From Leucobacter chinensis (GTDB lineage: Bacteria > Actinomycetota > Actinomycetes > Actinomycetales > Microbacteriaceae): a DNA stretch of 64,000 bases. The translations under genes and the position numbers were made by a program. This document shows, piece by piece, positions 61,265 to 64,000 of the stretch (positions within the stretch are counted from its first letter, which is position 1; each line of letters begins with the position of its first letter). The DNA lies in assembly GCF_019049105.1 (NCBI RefSeq), contig NZ_JAHQZR010000002.1, positions 248,001-312,000 of the forward strand, in the 5' to 3' direction. The notes under the pieces were generated by a model. It ran no database searches and was not told where the DNA came from. It worked only from the letters and a program-made list of their open reading frames with translations.

Positions 61265-62022
61265 TCGGTTACCTCACACCCAGCTGCCGCGAGAGTCTCT
61301 TTGACGTCTTGAACCGTAAGCGTACCGTCGTGAAACACCGAGGCCGCGAGCACGTGTGCCGCGCCTGCCTGCACCGCGGGTGCAAAGTCTTCAAGCTTGC
61401 CCGCTCCGCCCGAGGCAATCACGGGTACCTGCACGGCAGCCGCAATCTGGGCTGTGATGTCGAGGTCGTAACCGTCAAGGGTTCCGTCGGCTGTGAGCGA
61501 GGTCAGCAGAATCGAGCCTGCGCCGCGCGAGGCAACCTCTTCGGCCCACGCAACTGCGTCAACGTTCGCTGAGGTCTTACCGCCGTGGGTGAGCACGGTG
61601 TAACCCGAGTCCTGCGCCTTATCGACTTTGACGTCGATCGCGAGCACGAGTGCTTCGGGCCCGATGGCTTCTGAGAGCTCGGTCACGAGTTCAGGACGCT
61701 GGATCGCAGCGCTGTTGACGCCAACCTTCGTGGCGCCTGCCTCAAGCAGTTTCTTCGCATCGTCAACCGAGCGAACGCCGCCGCCGACCGAGAACGGAAT
61801 CGGAATCTCGGCTGCGACGCGACGCACCATGTCGACCGTGGTGCCGCGTTCTTCAACCGTGGCCGAGATATCAAGAAAGACGAGTTCGTCTGCGCCCTGG
61901 GCGACATAGCGCCTCGCGAATTCAACGGGGTCGCCCTTATCTTGAAGGTCGACAAAGTTCACACCCTTGACAACCCTCCCCCCGTTAACGTCCAGACATG
62001 GAATTACGTGCACGGCTGCCAT
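61261..62022 (-). CDS. hisF: Imidazole glycerol phosphate synthase, cyclase subunit
   Basis: 253 residues of the HisF barrel: [20 protein letters not shown] (catalytic Asp), [40 protein letters not shown] (second Asp region), and [14 protein letters not shown]. Works with HisH, which is not in this window. Lies 30 bases behind hisG. Confidence 0.98.
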   Translation of the reverse strand: MAAVHVIPCLDVNGGRVVKGVNFVDLQDKGDPVEFARRYVAQGADELVFLDISATVEERGTTVDMVRRVAAEIPIPFSVGGGVRSVDDAKKLLEAGATKVGVNSAAIQRPELVTELSEAIGPEALVLAIDVKVDKAQDSGYTVLTHGGKTSANVDAVAWAEEVASRGAGSILLTSLTADGTLDGYDLDITAQIAAAVQVPVIASGGAGKLEDFAPAVQAGAAHVLAASVFHDGTLTVQDVKETLAAAGCEVTE

Positions 62023-62052
62023 TTCAGCTCCCTTCGGAATGAGTGTGTAGTG

Positions 62053-62895
62053 TCAAATCCTCGCAGCATGAATCGCGGTTACGAGAATGGCTTTCGCCCC
62101 GATGGCCTGCAACTCGTCCATAATGTCGGCGGCTTCGTTGGCCGGCACCATGACGCGAACGGCGACCCACTCTTCGTCAAAGAGCGGCTGGACCGTGGGT
62201 GATTCGAATCCTGAGGCGATCGAGGTTGCTTCTTCAAGCTTTTCGGCGGGCAGGTCGTAATCCATGATCACGTAGTTGCGTGCTACGAGCACACCCTGCA
62301 GCCTGCGTAGGAGGCGATCGACGGCGCCGTTGTGTTCATTCGGCCCACCGATCAACAGCGCGGTTGATTCGAGAATCACCGGCCCGAAAATCGAGAGACC
62401 CGCTGCCCGGAGGGTTGCCCCGGTCGAGACCACATCGGCGACCGCGTCGGCAACTCCCAAACGCACCGCAGATTCGACGGCTCCGTCAAGTTTGACGGTG
62501 ACCGCATGAATACCGCGCTCAAGCAAGAAGTCGTCAACGAGCTTCGGGTAGCTCGTTGCCACGCGTTTGCCCTCGAGCTGCGCGAGCTCGGTGATGCTGT
62601 CGGCGGGAGCAGCGAAGCGGAAGGTCGAGTCTGCGAACTGCAGTTCGGCAATTTCGTAGGCCCCGGCTCCCGAGTCCCTTAAGAGGTCTCGGCCGGTGAT
62701 GCCAACGTCGAGAGCACCTGATGCCACATAGGTCGCAATGTCCCTCGGGCGAAGGTAGAAGAATTCAACGCCGTTTCGTTCGTCGGCTGAAACGAGTGTT
62801 CGTGAGTCGCGACGGCCGTTGTAGCCGGCTTCTGCAAGCATTTGTGCCGCAATTTCAGAGAGTGAACCCTTATTTGGAATCGCTACGCGAAGCAT
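62053..62895 (-). CDS. hisG: ATP phosphoribosyltransferase, long form
   Basis: 280 residues: catalytic domains with VAIPNKGSLSEIAAQMLAEA, DIATYVASGALDVGITGRDL, RVATSYPKLVDDFL and DAVADVVSTGATLRAAGL; then the C-terminal regulatory ACT-like domain (VRVMVPANEAADIMDELQAI) that gives histidine feedback. First committed step of histidine synthesis. No HisZ needed for this long form. Confidence 0.97.
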   Translation of the reverse strand: MLRVAIPNKGSLSEIAAQMLAEAGYNGRRDSRTLVSADERNGVEFFYLRPRDIATYVASGALDVGITGRDLLRDSGAGAYEIAELQFADSTFRFAAPADSITELAQLEGKRVATSYPKLVDDFLLERGIHAVTVKLDGAVESAVRLGVADAVADVVSTGATLRAAGLSIFGPVILESTALLIGGPNEHNGAVDRLLRRLQGVLVARNYVIMDYDLPAEKLEEATSIASGFESPTVQPLFDEEWVAVRVMVPANEAADIMDELQAIGAKAILVTAIHAARI

Positions 62896-62940
62896 GGGGG
62901 CCTTTCAGAGTGAGGTAACAGAGGGTTTGAGTGCGTTCGA

Positions 62941-63213
62941 TCACAGATGTCGATGGACATCGTCGAGCGTCAGACCCTTCGCGACCATCATCACCTGAAG
63001 GTGGTACAGCAGCTGGCTGATCTCTTCAGCGAGCGCTTCGTCGCTCTCGTACTCCGCAGCCATCCATACCTCGGCTGCCTCTTCGACAATTTTTTTGCCG
63101 ATTGCGTGTACTCCGGCATCGAGCTGCTTCACCGTTCCGCTGCCCTCTGGGCGCGTACGTGCTTTCTCAGTCAGCTCGACAAAGAGTGTGTCAAAGGTTT
63201 TCACGTTCACCAT
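62941..63213 (-). CDS. hisE: Phosphoribosyl-ATP pyrophosphatase
   Basis: 90 residues from ATG 63213 ([20 protein letters not shown]); the frame is open upstream but overlaps rpe. HisE features: [52 protein letters not shown]. Second step of histidine synthesis. Lies between rpe and hisG as usual in actinobacteria, 13 bases behind rpe. Confidence 0.96.
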   Translation of the reverse strand: MVNVKTFDTLFVELTEKARTRPEGSGTVKQLDAGVHAIGKKIVEEAAEVWMAAEYESDEALAEEISQLLYHLQVMMVAKGLTLDDVHRHL

Positions 63214-63226
63214 CGTACCGCGATTC

Positions 63227-63898
63227 TTAGGCCTTGGTGTGCACATGTGCGTTTGCTGCTGCTCGCAGCTCAGCGATGCGCTGCTCTGGAACCCCACCGT
63301 ACACGGCCGAACCAGCAACGAAGGTGTCTGCGCCTGCCTCGGCGGCCATGCCAATGGTATCGACCGTAATACCTCCGTCAACCTGAAGCCAGATATCGAG
63401 CCCGTGCGCTTTTTTCGCTTCGGCGACCCGCTGCAGTTTGGGCATCATGTCGGGCATGAACGCCTGACCTCCAAAGCCTGGCTCGACGGTCATAACGAGC
63501 AGCTGATCGAACTCCGGCAGCAGATCGAGGTATGGTGCAACGTCGGTGCCGGGCTTGAGCGCGATGCCGGCACGGGCGCCAATGTCGCGAATCTTTCGAG
63601 CAAGAGCGACTGGATCGTTCGTTGCTTCTGCGTGAAAGGTCACCGAATAGGCGCCGAGTTCTGCATACCCTGGTGCCCAGCGGTCAGCGTCGGCGATCAT
63701 GAGGTGCATGTCGAGGGGCACGGGCGAAACCGCCTGGATGCGCTCGACAATGGGTGGCCCCATGGTGAGATTTGGCACGAAATGGTTGTCCATCACGTCG
63801 ACGTGCACGAGGTCTGCGCTAGCGATCGCCTCGAGTTCTGCCTGGAGATTGACGAAGTCGGCAGAGAGAATACTGGGGTTAATGCGGGGGCTCTTCAC
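63227..63898 (-). CDS. rpe: Ribulose-phosphate 3-epimerase
   Basis: 223 residues. [40 protein letters not shown] (metal and catalytic Asp), [39 protein letters not shown] and VAGSAVYGG. Pentose phosphate pathway enzyme, which also feeds PRPP for the his genes that follow. It starts 11 bases behind the rsmB stop. Confidence 0.97.
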   Translation of the reverse strand: MKSPRINPSILSADFVNLQAELEAIASADLVHVDVMDNHFVPNLTMGPPIVERIQAVSPVPLDMHLMIADADRWAPGYAELGAYSVTFHAEATNDPVALARKIRDIGARAGIALKPGTDVAPYLDLLPEFDQLLVMTVEPGFGGQAFMPDMMPKLQRVAEAKKAHGLDIWLQVDGGITVDTIGMAAEAGADTFVAGSAVYGGVPEQRIAELRAAANAHVHTKA

Positions 63899-63909
63899 AA
63901 CTATGTATC

Positions 63910-64000
63910 CTAAGGCTTCTCGGTGAGCTCTGCCCCGCGCGCGTCTTTCTTACGCATGAGGGCAATAAACATTGCGTCGGCGTTATCACGGTGCGGCCAC
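63910..64000 (-). CDS. rsmB: C-terminal end of RsmB-type 16S rRNA methyltransferase, cut by window edge
   Basis: The last 29 residues are visible: [20 protein letters not shown] and a short tail. The motif WPH-x-x-x-x-DAMFxAxMRK is the end of the RsmB/Sun m5C methyltransferase (C967), which precedes rpe in actinobacteria. The rest is outside the window. Confidence 0.8.
   Translation of the reverse strand, partial: WPHRDNADAMFIALMRKKDARGAELTEKP

Noticed and set aside
1-64000. CRISPR arrays
   Set aside because: No regularly spaced repeat-spacer series and no cas genes; the 24-base triple repeat at 30273 has no spacers.

Overview
The window is high-GC actinobacterial DNA, most likely from the Microbacteriaceae (Leucobacter or a close relative). 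I infer this from the housekeeping gene order (rplU-rpmA-obgE-proB-proA-nadD-rsfS; rpe-hisEGFI-trpE-trpCBA-lgt-pyk), the actinobacterium-only small membrane proteins inside it, and an RNase E/G with a glutamine-rich tail. No species assignment is possible from the sequence alone.

Layout. 1-9.3 kb: ordinary accessory genes: the end of an iron-siderophore FecCD permease, a TetR-controlled pair of SMR efflux proteins with a clear operator, a PadR/HAAS pair, a CoA-transferase, GalE, a GNAT enzyme whose first codons are cut off by an in-frame TAG, and small membrane proteins. 9.4-22.1 kb: a defence island. It starts with a wrecked large serine recombinase. Two near-identical copies of a double-HTH gene (10.1 and 13.2 kb) bracket a two-gene AAA-ATPase/TOPRIM operon. 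A Gabija-type pair (ATPase-TOPRIM plus UvrD-like helicase) and a BsuBI/PstI-type restriction-modification pair follow, then two long genes each split by a single in-frame stop. 22.3-35.0 kb: a mobile, partly AT-rich zone with an NHL-repeat wall protein remnant cut by an IS3-family element, an AT-rich operon of two related four-cysteine secreted proteins plus a lipoprotein, an IS30 element, a complete gamma-butyrolactone signalling cassette (receptor, AfsA-type synthase, SDR reductase), and a broken IS1249-type transposase gene. The zone ends at a tRNA-Ala(GGC) gene.

35.1-64 kb: core genome, almost all on the minus strand: ribosome silencing factor, NAD synthesis, proline synthesis, Obg, L27/L21, RNase E/G, VKOR, CoaE, S1, DNA polymerase I, an ANTAR regulator, tRNA-Leu(CAA), pyruvate kinase, Lgt, and a combined his-trp gene run ending at the tail of rsmB. 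Strong hairpin terminators mark several transcription boundaries.

The most interesting material is (i) the butyrolactone signalling operon with a perfect 9-8-9 palindrome in front of it, (ii) the AT-rich secreted four-Cys/lipoprotein operon, whose upstream region has a site with the same ttaag-N8-cttaa core, and (iii) the OLD-like ATPase with an unknown 202-residue partner, bracketed by duplicated HTH genes. The link between (i) and (ii) is inference. Several accessory genes carry exactly one in-frame stop with the frame intact on both sides, so this zone is decaying, or the assembly has base errors there.
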